Of a DNA stretch of 64,000 bases, positions 17,576-25,756 are shown piece after piece. The notes beneath the pieces were generated by a model. That model saw nothing but the letters and a program-made list of their open reading frames with translations. It was not told the DNA's origin and searched no databases. How positions within the stretch are numbered: position 1 is the stretch's first letter; the number at the start of each line of letters is the position of its first letter. The stretch lies in contig NZ_JTAN02000005.1 of assembly GCF_000949135.2 (NCBI RefSeq), forward strand, positions 310,001 to 374,000, in the 5' to 3' direction. The stretch is from Burkholderia sp. USMB20 (GTDB taxonomy: Bacteria > Pseudomonadota > Gammaproteobacteria > Burkholderiales > Burkholderiaceae). The position numbers and the translations under genes were made by a program.

Positions 17576-18211
17576 TCACGCGTGCTGCGCGTGCTCTTGA
17601 TGGCCGTCGTGGTCGTGATCGCCGTGCACGAACTGCTGCAGCGATGCGACGCCACGCTCTTTCGCTTCGAACAGGCTCTCGAGATGCTCGCGCGTATTGA
17701 CGAGCCCCTTCGCCCGCACGGTGCCGGTGTCGTCGAGCAGCACCGCGTACGGCAGCTTGCCGATCTGGTACGCGAGGCCGAGCTCCTGCGACAGCACGTA
17801 CGGGAAGCGCGCGAGGTCGTGCTTCTGCGCGAAGCGCGTGTGTTCGTCGGGATCGCCGTCGCTCGCGAGCACGATGTTCACCGGCGTCGACTCGCTCGCC
17901 TGCAGCGACGGCAACAGCGGCAGCAGCTTCTTGCAGACCGGGCACGTCGGCGACAGGAAGAACAGCAGCGTCGCCTTGCCCGCTGCATCGATGCCGCCGA
18001 CCTTCACCTGCGAGCCGCGAATGTCGGTCAGCTCGAAGGCGGGCGCGATCGCGCCGACCGCCGGCCCCTTGTCGATCATCAATGCGCCGGCCGGCATGAT
18101 GCGTTCGTACAGGATGCCGATCTGGCGCACGAGTGCGAGGCAGATCGCGCCGAGCGCGAGCACGGCGAGCCACAGCAAGGCGGTGGAAACGGTGAGAGCG
18201 GTTTGCATCAT
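17576..18211 (-). CDS. aauD: Amine dehydrogenase maturation protein, thioredoxin-like (MauD/AauD type)
   Basis: The 211-residue product has one N-terminal membrane anchor (about residues 7-28) and a periplasmic thioredoxin-like domain with the redox motif Cys-Pro-Val-Cys-Lys-Lys. It ends in a His/Asp-rich tail that could bind metal. MauD-type proteins are required to form the six disulfides of the small subunit. The start is the first of two adjacent ATGs, with GAGGAA upstream, and overlaps the aauE stop by four bases. The small-subunit gene begins 39 bp downstream. Placement between aauE and aauA reproduces the order of the known aauBEDA cluster. Confidence 0.9.
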   Translation of the reverse strand: MMQTALTVSTALLWLAVLALGAICLALVRQIGILYERIMPAGALMIDKGPAVGAIAPAFELTDIRGSQVKVGGIDAAGKATLLFFLSPTCPVCKKLLPLLPSLQASESTPVNIVLASDGDPDEHTRFAQKHDLARFPYVLSQELGLAYQIGKLPYAVLLDDTGTVRAKGLVNTREHLESLFEAKERGVASLQQFVHGDHDHDGHQEHAQHA

Positions 18212-18765
18212 GAATTCCTCAGGTGGGAAAGGCGCGGTACGTTGGCGAGCAGCACGTCGACGGTGAGCAGCGCGCAGACGATCAGCAGCACGGAAGAGAA
18301 CAGCGTCAGGTAGTCGAACCACACGACCGCACGGCTGCCCGGCTCGACGAGCGCGGTCGCGGCCAGCACGACGAGCAGCAGCACGCGCGCGACATGCAGC
18401 CAGCCGATGCCGCGCGGCGCATCCGTGCGCGCGGCCGCGGCAAAACCGGAACAGCCGCAGTCGATGTCGGTGTGGCCGCGCAGGATGTTGATCGTCATGC
18501 CGGCCGCGAACACGAGCAGCAATGCGATCAGGCCGAGCGCGCCGGTCATGCGTGTATCGGGAAACAGCAGCGCCGTGGCGCAGACGGCTTCTGCGAGCGG
18601 AATCGCTAACGCGGCGGGCGCGGTGAGCGCATCGGGCAGCAGGCGATAGCCGGCGAGCGCCTGCCGGAACGCCCCGGGCCGGCGCATCTTCGCGAAGGCG
18701 CCGAGCAACACGACGACGGCCGCGCCGGCCTGCGCGCTGGTGGCGAGTACGGGATCGAGCGTCAT
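18208..18765 (-). CDS. aauE: Amine dehydrogenase maturation membrane protein (MauE/AauE type)
   Basis: The 185-residue inner-membrane protein has about four to five hydrophobic segments (near 10-25, 45-68, 72-92, 122-140 and 150-175). A cysteine pair, Cys-Gly-Cys-Ser-Gly, lies between the third and fourth, facing a thiol-redox role. MauE/DoxX-like proteins work with MauD in assembling the periplasmic quinoprotein small subunit. The gene starts seven bases after the large-subunit stop and overlaps aauD by four bases, so the three are translationally linked. Confidence 0.88.
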   Translation of the reverse strand: MTLDPVLATSAQAGAAVVVLLGAFAKMRRPGAFRQALAGYRLLPDALTAPAALAIPLAEAVCATALLFPDTRMTGALGLIALLLVFAAGMTINILRGHTDIDCGCSGFAAAARTDAPRGIGWLHVARVLLLVVLAATALVEPGSRAVVWFDYLTLFSSVLLIVCALLTVDVLLANVPRLSHLRNS

Positions 18766-18772
18766 CGCGGCC

Positions 18773-19930
18773 TCACGGATTCACGAGCAGCGTCGGCGTA
18801 CTGCCGATCTGCTTCTCGACGTGCTGCAGCTTGCCGCTGTGCGCGTCCATCACGACGAGATCGGACGTGCCCGTCAGCCCGTAGAACAGCGGCTTGTCGT
18901 CCTCGCTGACCTGGATCGACACGAGCGGATCGACCTTCTGCTGCGCGAGATCCCAGCGCGCGACGCGCTGTTTCGTCTTCAGATCGTAGATCCACACCTG
19001 CGTGCCGGGATCCTTGTGCGTGCCGTCGCCACCCTTGTGCATCAGCACGTAATAACGGTTCTGCCTGACCTGCACGGCCGTCTGCTGCATGCCGCCCGGG
19101 CGCCAGCCTTCGGCGCGCTCGGCATCGGTCAGCAGCGACCACGACTTGCCGAACGCGGGCTTGGCGCCGCCGAAATCGGCGCTGCGCACGTTGCCGTGAT
19201 ACGTCGTGAACAGATAGCCGCCCTGGTAGCGCGACGCGTTGATGAAGGCCGGATCGTTGTCGACGTCGATGAATGCATCGGACATCGTGCGCTTCACCTC
19301 CTTGCCGTTCGCGTCGAGCGTGACCGTGAGCGCCTTGCCGCTTTCGCACAGCGCGGTGAAGCGGTCGTTCCCCGACGGATACGCGAGCACGCATGCCGCG
19401 GTGTCGATCTCGGACAGCACCTGCTTCGACACCGCGTCGATCACCGTCACCGACGCGGCCGGCGTGATGTTCGCGACGTACAGCCGCTTGCCGTCCGCGC
19501 TGAACGCGGTGTTGTACGGCGACGGCACGTGCTGCCCGTGCTTCGCCGGAATCACGATCTCTCCGGTGTGATCGAGCGTCGTGTTGTCGGTCATCTCGAC
19601 GACGTCGGTGCGCGTGCCGTGCGAGCCGCGCGAGAAATAGGTCGTCGCGATGAAGCTCGTCTTGTGGTCGGGCGAAATCGCGAGGCCGGGCGCGAAGCCG
19701 CCGTCGATCTGGCCGAGCAGCTTCTTCGCGTCGGCGTCGTACACGAAGATGCGCCCGTCGGTCATCGTCGGCATCGCGATGTCCACGACGTACACCGCGT
19801 GCGGATGCCACGGCGGCATCTTCTGCACGACCAGTTCCTCGGGCTTTTCCGTCGCGTCCGCGCTGCCGGCCCACGCCGCCGCGAACGCCAGCGTCGCCGC
19901 GAAAGCCGCGGTGCGTCGCCTTGTTCTCAT
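18773..19930 (-). CDS. aauB: Aromatic amine dehydrogenase large subunit (beta-propeller)
   Basis: This 385-residue exported protein has a signal peptide (Arg-rich n-region, Ala-rich core, cleavage near Ser-Ala-Asp-Ala at 23-26). Repeated blades of a seven-bladed propeller follow, visible as recurring Val-x-Val-x-Asp or Tyr-Val-Ala-Asn strands. The segment Trp-Ser-Leu-Leu-x-Asp followed by Trp-x-Pro-Gly-Gly matches aromatic amine dehydrogenase large subunits rather than methylamine dehydrogenase. It would form an alpha2beta2 periplasmic enzyme with AauA, oxidising primary amines such as phenylethylamine, tyramine or tryptamine to aldehydes and ammonia. It is the first gene of the operon. The start is ATG 19930 and the 241 bp upstream region is shared with a divergent AraC-family regulator. 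Confidence 0.9.
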   Translation of the reverse strand: MRTRRRTAAFAATLAFAAAWAGSADATEKPEELVVQKMPPWHPHAVYVVDIAMPTMTDGRIFVYDADAKKLLGQIDGGFAPGLAISPDHKTSFIATTYFSRGSHGTRTDVVEMTDNTTLDHTGEIVIPAKHGQHVPSPYNTAFSADGKRLYVANITPAASVTVIDAVSKQVLSEIDTAACVLAYPSGNDRFTALCESGKALTVTLDANGKEVKRTMSDAFIDVDNDPAFINASRYQGGYLFTTYHGNVRSADFGGAKPAFGKSWSLLTDAERAEGWRPGGMQQTAVQVRQNRYYVLMHKGGDGTHKDPGTQVWIYDLKTKQRVARWDLAQQKVDPLVSIQVSEDDKPLFYGLTGTSDLVVMDAHSGKLQHVEKQIGSTPTLLVNP

Positions 19931-20116
19931 GTCGCCTCCAGTTGGGATTCAGGTAATGTGGGGCGACTGTAGTTCGACAATAAATCGGTTCAGCACCCGG
20001 ACCGGCAACGCGTGCGTGCCGATTCGGGATATTGGAAAACCGCCTGAAAGGCACCTGCGGCGCGCCCCATCCGACCCCGCCAGAACCCCTGCCGGAATAG
20101 CGCTCCTCCGTATTGC

Positions 20117-20134
20117 ACCGACCGCCCGGTCGGT
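20117..20134. promoter_or_regulatory. Perfect 18-bp palindrome upstream of araC-type gene, possible operator
   Basis: ACCGACCG and CGGTCGGT are exact inverted copies separated by two bases. The element lies 37 bp before the GTG start of the regulator at 20172 and 186 bp upstream of aauB. The form is typical of a dimeric repressor operator of the TetR kind, but no tetR-like gene is in the window. It might instead be used by a distant regulator. Confidence 0.4.
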
Positions 20135-20171
20135 TTAATCTTGCGCGGTCCGAACGACCGCCGGAGGCGCC

Positions 20172-21134
20172 GTGCTCGTGTTTCACCAGATGTTCGACGA
20201 CGCAGACCGGCATGCCGAGGCGCTGCGCGGCTGGGATCAGCGTTACGACCAGATCGGCTGCGGCTCGTATCGCAGCACGGTCAAGCACGTGGAGCTCGAC
20301 GGCGTGCAGTTGTTCCAGGAAGCGGCGAACGTGCGCGTCATCCAGCGCGGGCGCCTGCCGGCCGGCCATACGGTATTCGGAATGCCGCTCACCGGCTCGG
20401 GTACCTTCGCCTTCGGCGATGCGCGCATCGAGCGCGGCACGATCGTGATGGCGCGCGGCGGCTCGCCGTTCGAACTGCATTCACCCGACGACATGTCGCT
20501 GATCGGCGTGGTCGTCGACGCCGAGCTGATGCAGCAGATCGAGGATGCCGCCGACGTCCGGGTCGACGAGCGCGCGCTGCGGCGCGGCGTCGTCGACGTG
20601 CCGGTCACCGCACGCGAACGCGCGAGCCTGCAGTTCGCGACACTGCTCGAACGCGTGCTGTCGGCACCCGCTACGTTCGACGCGGCGCATGCGCAGTCCG
20701 AGTTGCGCGGCGAGGTCGCCAACGTGCTCGTCGATCTCCTGACCTACCGGATGCCCGAGCCGCCGAACCGCCTCACGCATGCGTGCCACGCCGACATCGT
20801 GCGGCGCGTGCACGACTACGTGATCGAGCACCCGGAAGCGCCCGTCGACATCCTGAGCCTGTGCACGCAGCTGCGCGTGAGCCGGCGCACGATGCAGAAC
20901 AGCTTCCAGTCGGTCGTGCAGACCGGTCCGCTGAACTACACGCGCTCGCTGCGCCTCGCGCAGGTGCGACGCCTGCTGCTCGACACGCGGCAGTCGGACC
21001 TGCCGATCAGCGAGGCGGCCGCGCGCTGGGGCTTCATCCACCTCGGGCATTTCGCGAACGCGTACAGGGCCCAGTTCGGCGAACTGCCTTCGACGACGGC
21101 GCGCCGGACGGTGCGCGGCGCAAAAACGCGCTGA
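20172..21134 (+). CDS. AraC-family regulator (EutR-like), divergent from the amine dehydrogenase operon
   Basis: The 320-residue product has an N-terminal cupin-like sensor region (about 1-200) and a C-terminal AraC DNA-binding domain (about 215-310). The latter holds two helix-turn-helix units, the first with Leu-Arg-Val-Ser-Arg-Arg-Thr and the second with Trp-Gly-Phe-Ile-His-Leu-Gly-His-Phe. The N-terminal part resembles ethanolamine-responsive EutR-type proteins. The GTG start at 20172 has GGAGG five bases upstream, which decides it. Divergence from aauB and the amine link of its relatives make it the best candidate activator of the dehydrogenase operon. This is an inference from position and family. 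Confidence 0.85.
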   Translation: MLVFHQMFDDADRHAEALRGWDQRYDQIGCGSYRSTVKHVELDGVQLFQEAANVRVIQRGRLPAGHTVFGMPLTGSGTFAFGDARIERGTIVMARGGSPFELHSPDDMSLIGVVVDAELMQQIEDAADVRVDERALRRGVVDVPVTARERASLQFATLLERVLSAPATFDAAHAQSELRGEVANVLVDLLTYRMPEPPNRLTHACHADIVRRVHDYVIEHPEAPVDILSLCTQLRVSRRTMQNSFQSVVQTGPLNYTRSLRLAQVRRLLLDTRQSDLPISEAAARWGFIHLGHFANAYRAQFGELPSTTARRTVRGAKTR

Positions 21135-21271
21135 GCGCCGGCAAAAACCGCGATAATCGTGCGTTGAACGTCCGGCTTCCGCGAGCCGAGCGCGGCGTGC
21201 GCGGGCCTGCCCGCTCGCCGTGCCGCGCCCGCGCAGTACGTGACGACCACCCGCTTCCACCCCACGCCCCG

Positions 21272-22216
21272 ATGCCAGAGGATTTCCACTTCCTGTTGCT
21301 GCCCGGCTTCTCCGCGCTCGGCTTCATGTCGGCGGTCGAACCGCTGCGCGTCGCGAACCGCTTTCGCACCGAGCTGTACCGCTGGCACGTGATCAGCGCG
21401 GACGGCACGCCCGTCGCCGCGAGCAACGGCATTCCGGTCGCGGCCGAAGCCGCGTACGCGGACGTCGCGCAGGTCGAGACGGTGTTCGTCGTCGCCGGCT
21501 TCGATCCGCTCGTGTGCTACGACCGCGCGCTCGCGGACTGGCTGCGCCGCCAGAACCGGCACGGCGCGACGCTCGGCGGCATCGACACCGGCAGCTTCGT
21601 GCTCGCGGAAGCCGGACTGTTCGATGCGTCGCAAACGCTCACGCTGCACTGGGAAGCGCTCGCCGCGTTCCGCGAGCGCTACCCGGGCCTGAACGCGACG
21701 CAGGAACTGTTCGAGATCGACGACCGGCGCATCACCTGCGCGGGCGGCACCGCGTCGATCGACATGATGCTCGACCTGATCGGCCGGCGGCATGGCGCCG
21801 ATCTCGCGGCGGCCATCTCCGAACAGTTCGTCGTGAGCCGCATCCGGCAACGCTCGGACAGCCAGCGGCTCGAGATCGCCGCGCGCTATGGCGTGCACAA
21901 CCGCAAGCTGATCCAGGTGATCGACACGATGCAGCGGCACATGGAAACCCCGCTCGGCTCCGATGCGCTCGCGCAGGACGTGGCGATCACGCGGCGCCAG
22001 CTCGAACGGCTGTTCAGCGCGACGCTGAACGACACGCCGACGCGCTTCTACCTGAACCTGCGCCTCGATCGCGCACGCGAGCTGCTGCAGCAGACCGACA
22101 TGAGCATCACGTCGGTGTGCGTTGCGTGCGGCTTCGAATCGCCGTCGCATTTCTCGCGCACGTATCGCTCGCGTTTCGGCGTGAGCCCGCGCAGCGACCG
22201 CCGCGCGACGCGCTGA
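21272..22216 (+). CDS. GlxA-type AraC-family transcriptional regulator
   Basis: The 314-residue product has an N-terminal DJ-1/PfpI domain (about 1-185; Phe-His-Phe-Leu-Leu-Leu-Pro-Gly-Phe start, Ile-Asp-Thr-Gly-Ser-Phe elbow) and a C-terminal AraC domain (about 210-310). The last helix-turn-helix reads Cys-Gly-Phe-Glu-Ser-Pro-Ser-His-Phe-Ser. It closely resembles regulators of choline/glycine-betaine, carnitine and dimethylglycine use, including the GbdR-like gene at 54589 in this window. A six-residue difference at the elbow (Thr-Gly-Ser versus Thr-Gly-Thr) separates them. It follows the EutR-like regulator by 137 bp on the same strand. It could control the aau operon or a distant betaine-related set. 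Confidence 0.88.
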   Translation: MPEDFHFLLLPGFSALGFMSAVEPLRVANRFRTELYRWHVISADGTPVAASNGIPVAAEAAYADVAQVETVFVVAGFDPLVCYDRALADWLRRQNRHGATLGGIDTGSFVLAEAGLFDASQTLTLHWEALAAFRERYPGLNATQELFEIDDRRITCAGGTASIDMMLDLIGRRHGADLAAAISEQFVVSRIRQRSDSQRLEIAARYGVHNRKLIQVIDTMQRHMETPLGSDALAQDVAITRRQLERLFSATLNDTPTRFYLNLRLDRARELLQQTDMSITSVCVACGFESPSHFSRTYRSRFGVSPRSDRRATR

Positions 22217-22396
22217 ACGGCGCCGCTTTTGCGTACAATCCGGCGCGCCATTGCACGCGCCGGCAGCGTTTCCCGCCATTCGCTCAACAATGCCGCCGAT
22301 TGATCGACGCACCGAAGCGGCCTTCGAAAATAAATTGCAAAGTGGCCGAAAATATTCTGTAACATACCTCGCAATTAGATAGGCAGCCCTAAGGAG

Positions 22397-22477
22397 ATGA
22401 GAGCCCTGGCCCGACGCATGTCGCGCCACGCAGGCTGCCATACCGATATCAATGCCGATCCGAGGGGTATGACATGA
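22397..22477 (+). CDS. Possible 26-residue leader peptide
   Basis: A short frame starts at ATG 22397 and stops at TGA 22475-22477. AAGGAG lies directly against the start codon, which is closer than usual, so translation efficiency is doubtful. The peptide is Arg/His-rich and ends Asp-Pro-Arg-Gly-Met-Thr. Its stop overlaps the start of a second short frame as ATGA. I cannot assign a function. It may be a translated leader controlling the protease gene, or chance. Confidence 0.25.
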   Translation: MRALARRMSRHAGCHTDINADPRGMT

Positions 22478-22557
22478 CGATGCTCGCTTCGCCGTCGCCG
22501 CACCTGCCTGCCGTTCGCTTCCCCGCCGCCATTCCGTTCCGATTCGTTTCGACCTGA
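22474..22557 (+). CDS. Possible 27-residue leader peptide, overlapping the previous one
   Basis: A short frame from ATG 22474 to TGA at 22557 has GAGGGG six bases upstream. The peptide is Pro/Ala/Phe-rich. Its start overlaps the preceding small frame by four bases, the same geometry as co-translated genes elsewhere in this window. The protease start is 138 bp further on. No homologue is recognised. Confidence 0.25.
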   Translation: MTMLASPSPHLPAVRFPAAIPFRFVST

Positions 22558-22695
22558 CGCTTAGTTATCCTCAGTCAGTCGAATCTCCGAGCACCGCTTC
22601 GCCGCACCGGTTCCATCGAGCCGGCGCGCGAGCCGTGTCGTGCCTGCTCGCCATAAGTGCGCGGGCGTGTCCAACCGTTGAGATGAGGATCACCC

Positions 22696-24408
22696 ATGCA
22701 GACATCACGCAAAGCATTGCCGCTCGCCCTGGGTCTCGCGCTCGGTTTCGGCATCGTCGGCGGCAGCGCGGCCGATACCAAGGTCGCGAACCCGCAGGCG
22801 TCGAGCCTGCGCGAAAGCCTGACGCGCGGCGTGGCACCGGCCGCGGCCAAGGCCGATACCGCCGCCGGGCAGTTCCGCGCCGACGGCGCCGCCGTCACGC
22901 TGTACACCCCCGCCTATCGCGCGAACAAGGCGGCCGCCACGCCCGCGGCCGCCGCGCGCGATTTCGTCGCGGCGCAGGCGACGCAGCTCGGGCTCGACCC
23001 GGCCGCACTCGCGAGCCTCGCGGTGACGTCGGAGCGCAGCGATGCCGATTTCACCGTCGTGCGCTTCCAGCAGCAGGCGGCCGGACTGCCCGTGTACGGC
23101 AGCGACATCGCGGTGACGGTCGCGAAGGACGGCCGCATCCTGTACGTCGCGAGCAACACGATCAACGGCGTGGCCGTCACCGCGCGCAAGACACAGGCGG
23201 TCGACCAGCAGCAGGCGCTCGACCGCGCCCGCGCGTATCTCGGCGTCAGCGGCTTCACGAACCTCGACGCACAGCGCGTCGCGTTCGTCGACAAGGCCGG
23301 CACGCATACCGCATGGAAGGTACGCGGCCGCCCGCAGGACGGCCCGAAGGGCGACTGGGAACTGCTGATCGACGCGGACAGCGGCGAAGTGCTGCGCGCC
23401 GAGGACAAGGCGTTCTATGCGACCGACGGCACCGGCTTCGTATTCCGGCCCGATCCGCTTTCGTCGACGAAGAGCAGCTACGGCAGCACGGGCTACAAGG
23501 ACGGCAACGACGCCGATTCCACCCAGCTCACGGCCGCGCGCGTGCGCGTGACACTGAAGGATCTCGCGCAGTCGAACTCGCGCTACGTGCTGTCGGGCCC
23601 GTATGCGTCGTGCGTCGACTTCGATGCGCCGCGCGACAACGCGTGTCCGGCGCAGGCGACGCCGACGTTCGAGTTCACGCGCGGCAACCTGTATTTCGAG
23701 GCGGTGAACACGTACTACCACATCGACACGTTCCTCCGTTACGTGAACCAGACGCTCGGCATCAAGGCGCTGCCCTACCAGTACACGGGCGGCGTGCAGT
23801 ACGACCCGCACGGCGAATCGGGCGACGACAACTCATCGTACTCGTCGAGCAGCGGCCGGCTGACCTTCGGCCAGGGCGGTGTCGACGACGCGGAAGATGC
23901 GGACGTCGTGATCCATGAGCTCGGCCACGGCATCCACGACTGGGTGACCAACGGCGGCCTGTCGCAGCAGGAAGGCCTGTCGGAAGGCACAGGCGACTAT
24001 CTCGCCGCCGCGTACAGCCGCGACTTCAATCAATGGAGCCCGTCCGACGCGCAGTATCACTGGGTCTACAACTGGGACGGACACAACGAATACTGGGGCG
24101 GCCGCGTGACGAACTGGAACGTCGGGCGCACCTACGCGCAGGCACGCGGCGCCGAGATCCACACGGCCGGCCAGTACTGGGCGTCGTGCAACCTCGTCGC
24201 GCGCGACGCGATCGGCGCGCAGGCGATGGACAAGGCCTTCCTGAAAGGGCTGTCGATGACCAACAGCTCGACGAACCAGAAGGCCGCCGCCCAGGCGGTG
24301 CTGACGGCCGCCGCCGCGCTCGGCTACAGCAGCGCGCAACTCACGGCGATCGGCAATGCATACAACAAGAGCTGCACGTACGGCGTGACCGTGCCGCAGA
24401 AGTCGTAA
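22696..24408 (+). CDS. zmpB: Secreted thermolysin-like zinc metalloprotease, ZmpB-like
   Basis: The 570-residue preproenzyme has a signal peptide (residues 1-26) and a fungalysin/thermolysin-type propeptide (about 50-240). A catalytic domain follows with the gluzincin motif His-Glu-Leu-Gly-His at 407-411 (catalytic E408) and the third zinc ligand E430 in Glu-Gly-Leu-Ser-Glu-Gly-Thr-Gly-Asp-Tyr. The size (about 60 kDa) and the adjacent M28 aminopeptidase gene match what I recall of ZmpB, the extracellular protease of B. cenocepacia that cleaves host proteins after autoprocessing. The symbol rests on this recollection. Secretion to the medium would be by the type II system, which is not encoded here. 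The start ATG has GAGG upstream. The aminopeptidase gene begins 77 bp downstream on the same strand. Confidence 0.88.
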   Translation: MQTSRKALPLALGLALGFGIVGGSAADTKVANPQASSLRESLTRGVAPAAAKADTAAGQFRADGAAVTLYTPAYRANKAAATPAAAARDFVAAQATQLGLDPAALASLAVTSERSDADFTVVRFQQQAAGLPVYGSDIAVTVAKDGRILYVASNTINGVAVTARKTQAVDQQQALDRARAYLGVSGFTNLDAQRVAFVDKAGTHTAWKVRGRPQDGPKGDWELLIDADSGEVLRAEDKAFYATDGTGFVFRPDPLSSTKSSYGSTGYKDGNDADSTQLTAARVRVTLKDLAQSNSRYVLSGPYASCVDFDAPRDNACPAQATPTFEFTRGNLYFEAVNTYYHIDTFLRYVNQTLGIKALPYQYTGGVQYDPHGESGDDNSSYSSSSGRLTFGQGGVDDAEDADVVIHELGHGIHDWVTNGGLSQQEGLSEGTGDYLAAAYSRDFNQWSPSDAQYHWVYNWDGHNEYWGGRVTNWNVGRTYAQARGAEIHTAGQYWASCNLVARDAIGAQAMDKAFLKGLSMTNSSTNQKAAAQAVLTAAAALGYSSAQLTAIGNAYNKSCTYGVTVPQKS

Positions 24409-24484
24409 TTCCGCAGCAGGCGGGGGCGCCGCACGACCTGCGCGCGCCCTCTTCCTCGACATCGCCATCCTCACGAGATCGAAC

Positions 24485-25738
24485 ATGCCTACTCTGACAT
24501 TGACCCGCCTGAGCGCCGCGCTGGGCGGCATGCTGCTGACCGCCGCCGCGCACGCGACGCCGGTGTGGATCACGCTCGGCGACACCGTGTTCCGCCAGCT
24601 TCAACGCATCGATGCGAGCGCAACCGCGCAGTACAGCACGGCGGTCGACGCCGGCAAGACGGCCGACGGCGCCGTGCGCCGCGAAACCGTGCATATCGTC
24701 GAGATCGACGATTCACGACTCGGCGAACTCGCCCATGCTGTCCACCATGCGCGCGGCCACGGGCCCGGCCACATCGTGCACGACTCGTTCGACGACGCAC
24801 GGCAGGCATTGCAGCCGGTACCCGCGGCACTCGCGAAACAGGCGGCCGTGCCCGCCTACCCGGTATCGAACGCGCCGCAGATCAAGACCTGGATCCAGCA
24901 ACTGCAGGCCAGCAACATCGTCGGCACGATCACGTCGCTGTCCGGTTTCACGAACCGCTACTACACGACGTCGCACGGCGTCGCCGCGTCGGACTGGCTC
25001 ACGCTGCAGTGGCGGCAACTGGCCGGCTCGCGAACCGATATCGCCGTCGAGCAGTTCACGCATGCGGGCTTTCCGCAGAAGTCCGTGATCCTGACGATCC
25101 GCGGCAGCGATCCGGCCGCGGGCACGATCGTGCTGGGCGGCCACCTCGATTCGACGGTCGGCCGCACGACGGAAAACACGCGCTCACCCGGCGCCGACGA
25201 CGATGCGTCCGGTATCGCCAGCCTGACCGAAGCGCTGCGCGTGCTGCTCGCGAACGGCTACCGGCCGAAACGGACGATCAAGTTCGTCGGCTACGCGGCC
25301 GAGGAAGCCGGCCTGCTCGGGTCGAAGGCGATCGCGAAGCAGTTCCGCACGCAGAACGCGAACGTGGTCGGCGTGCTGCAGCTCGACATGACGAACTACC
25401 AGGGCGATCCGAAAGACATCTACCTGATCACCGACTACACGAACGCCGCGCAGAACACCTACCTGACGAATCTCGCGAAGACCTACCTGCCCGAGCTCGC
25501 GATCGGCACGTCGCAATGCGGCTATGCGTGCTCGGATCACGCGTCGTGGCATGCGCAAGGCTATCCGGCGTCGTTCCCGTTCGAGGCCGACCAGAACGAC
25601 AGTCCCTATATCCATACCGTGAACGACACGCTGGAGAATTCGGACCGGCAGGCGAACCACGCGCTGAAGTTCGGCAAGCTGGCGCTTGCGTATGCGGTCG
25701 ATCTCGGCGGCGACGGCAGCACGACCGTCAAGCGCTGA
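24485..25738 (+). CDS. Secreted M28-family zinc aminopeptidase
   Basis: The 417-residue product has a signal peptide (about 1-24), a propeptide-like region to about 125 and an M28 catalytic domain like that of Vibrio leucine aminopeptidase. The dinuclear zinc ligands are visible: H220 (Gly-Gly-His-Leu-Asp-Ser), an Asp of the Asp238-Asp240 cluster, E273/E274 (general base and bridging region), D301 and a His in Tyr-Ile-His-Thr-Val-Asn-Asp. A Cys pair in Gln-Cys-Gly-Tyr-Ala-Cys-Ser-Asp-His matches the conserved disulfide of secreted members. It would remove N-terminal residues from peptides produced by the neighbouring protease. It lies 77 bp after that gene and probably shares its transcript. 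Confidence 0.9.
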   Translation: MPTLTLTRLSAALGGMLLTAAAHATPVWITLGDTVFRQLQRIDASATAQYSTAVDAGKTADGAVRRETVHIVEIDDSRLGELAHAVHHARGHGPGHIVHDSFDDARQALQPVPAALAKQAAVPAYPVSNAPQIKTWIQQLQASNIVGTITSLSGFTNRYYTTSHGVAASDWLTLQWRQLAGSRTDIAVEQFTHAGFPQKSVILTIRGSDPAAGTIVLGGHLDSTVGRTTENTRSPGADDDASGIASLTEALRVLLANGYRPKRTIKFVGYAAEEAGLLGSKAIAKQFRTQNANVVGVLQLDMTNYQGDPKDIYLITDYTNAAQNTYLTNLAKTYLPELAIGTSQCGYACSDHASWHAQGYPASFPFEADQNDSPYIHTVNDTLENSDRQANHALKFGKLALAYAVDLGGDGSTTVKR

Positions 25739-25756
25739 CCGGCTCGAGCCGCCCGG

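Larger units (their letters stand above)
22217..22695. other. 479 bp intergenic region upstream of the metalloprotease gene
   Basis: The gap has a GC-rich inverted repeat just after the regulator stop (about 22232-22265). It also contains an AT-rich stretch around 22328-22380 that is a likely promoter, and two overlapping short reading frames with plausible ribosome-binding sites (22397-22557). The last 140 bp are an untranslated leader ending in GAGG before the protease start. Confidence 0.5.

Noticed and set aside
20141-21271. Single long frame joining the region of the EutR-like regulator to the second AraC gene
   Set aside because: The first part is the wrong frame for the EutR-like gene; it only looks joined because GC-rich DNA lacks stops. 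The GlxA-type gene starts at ATG 21272.
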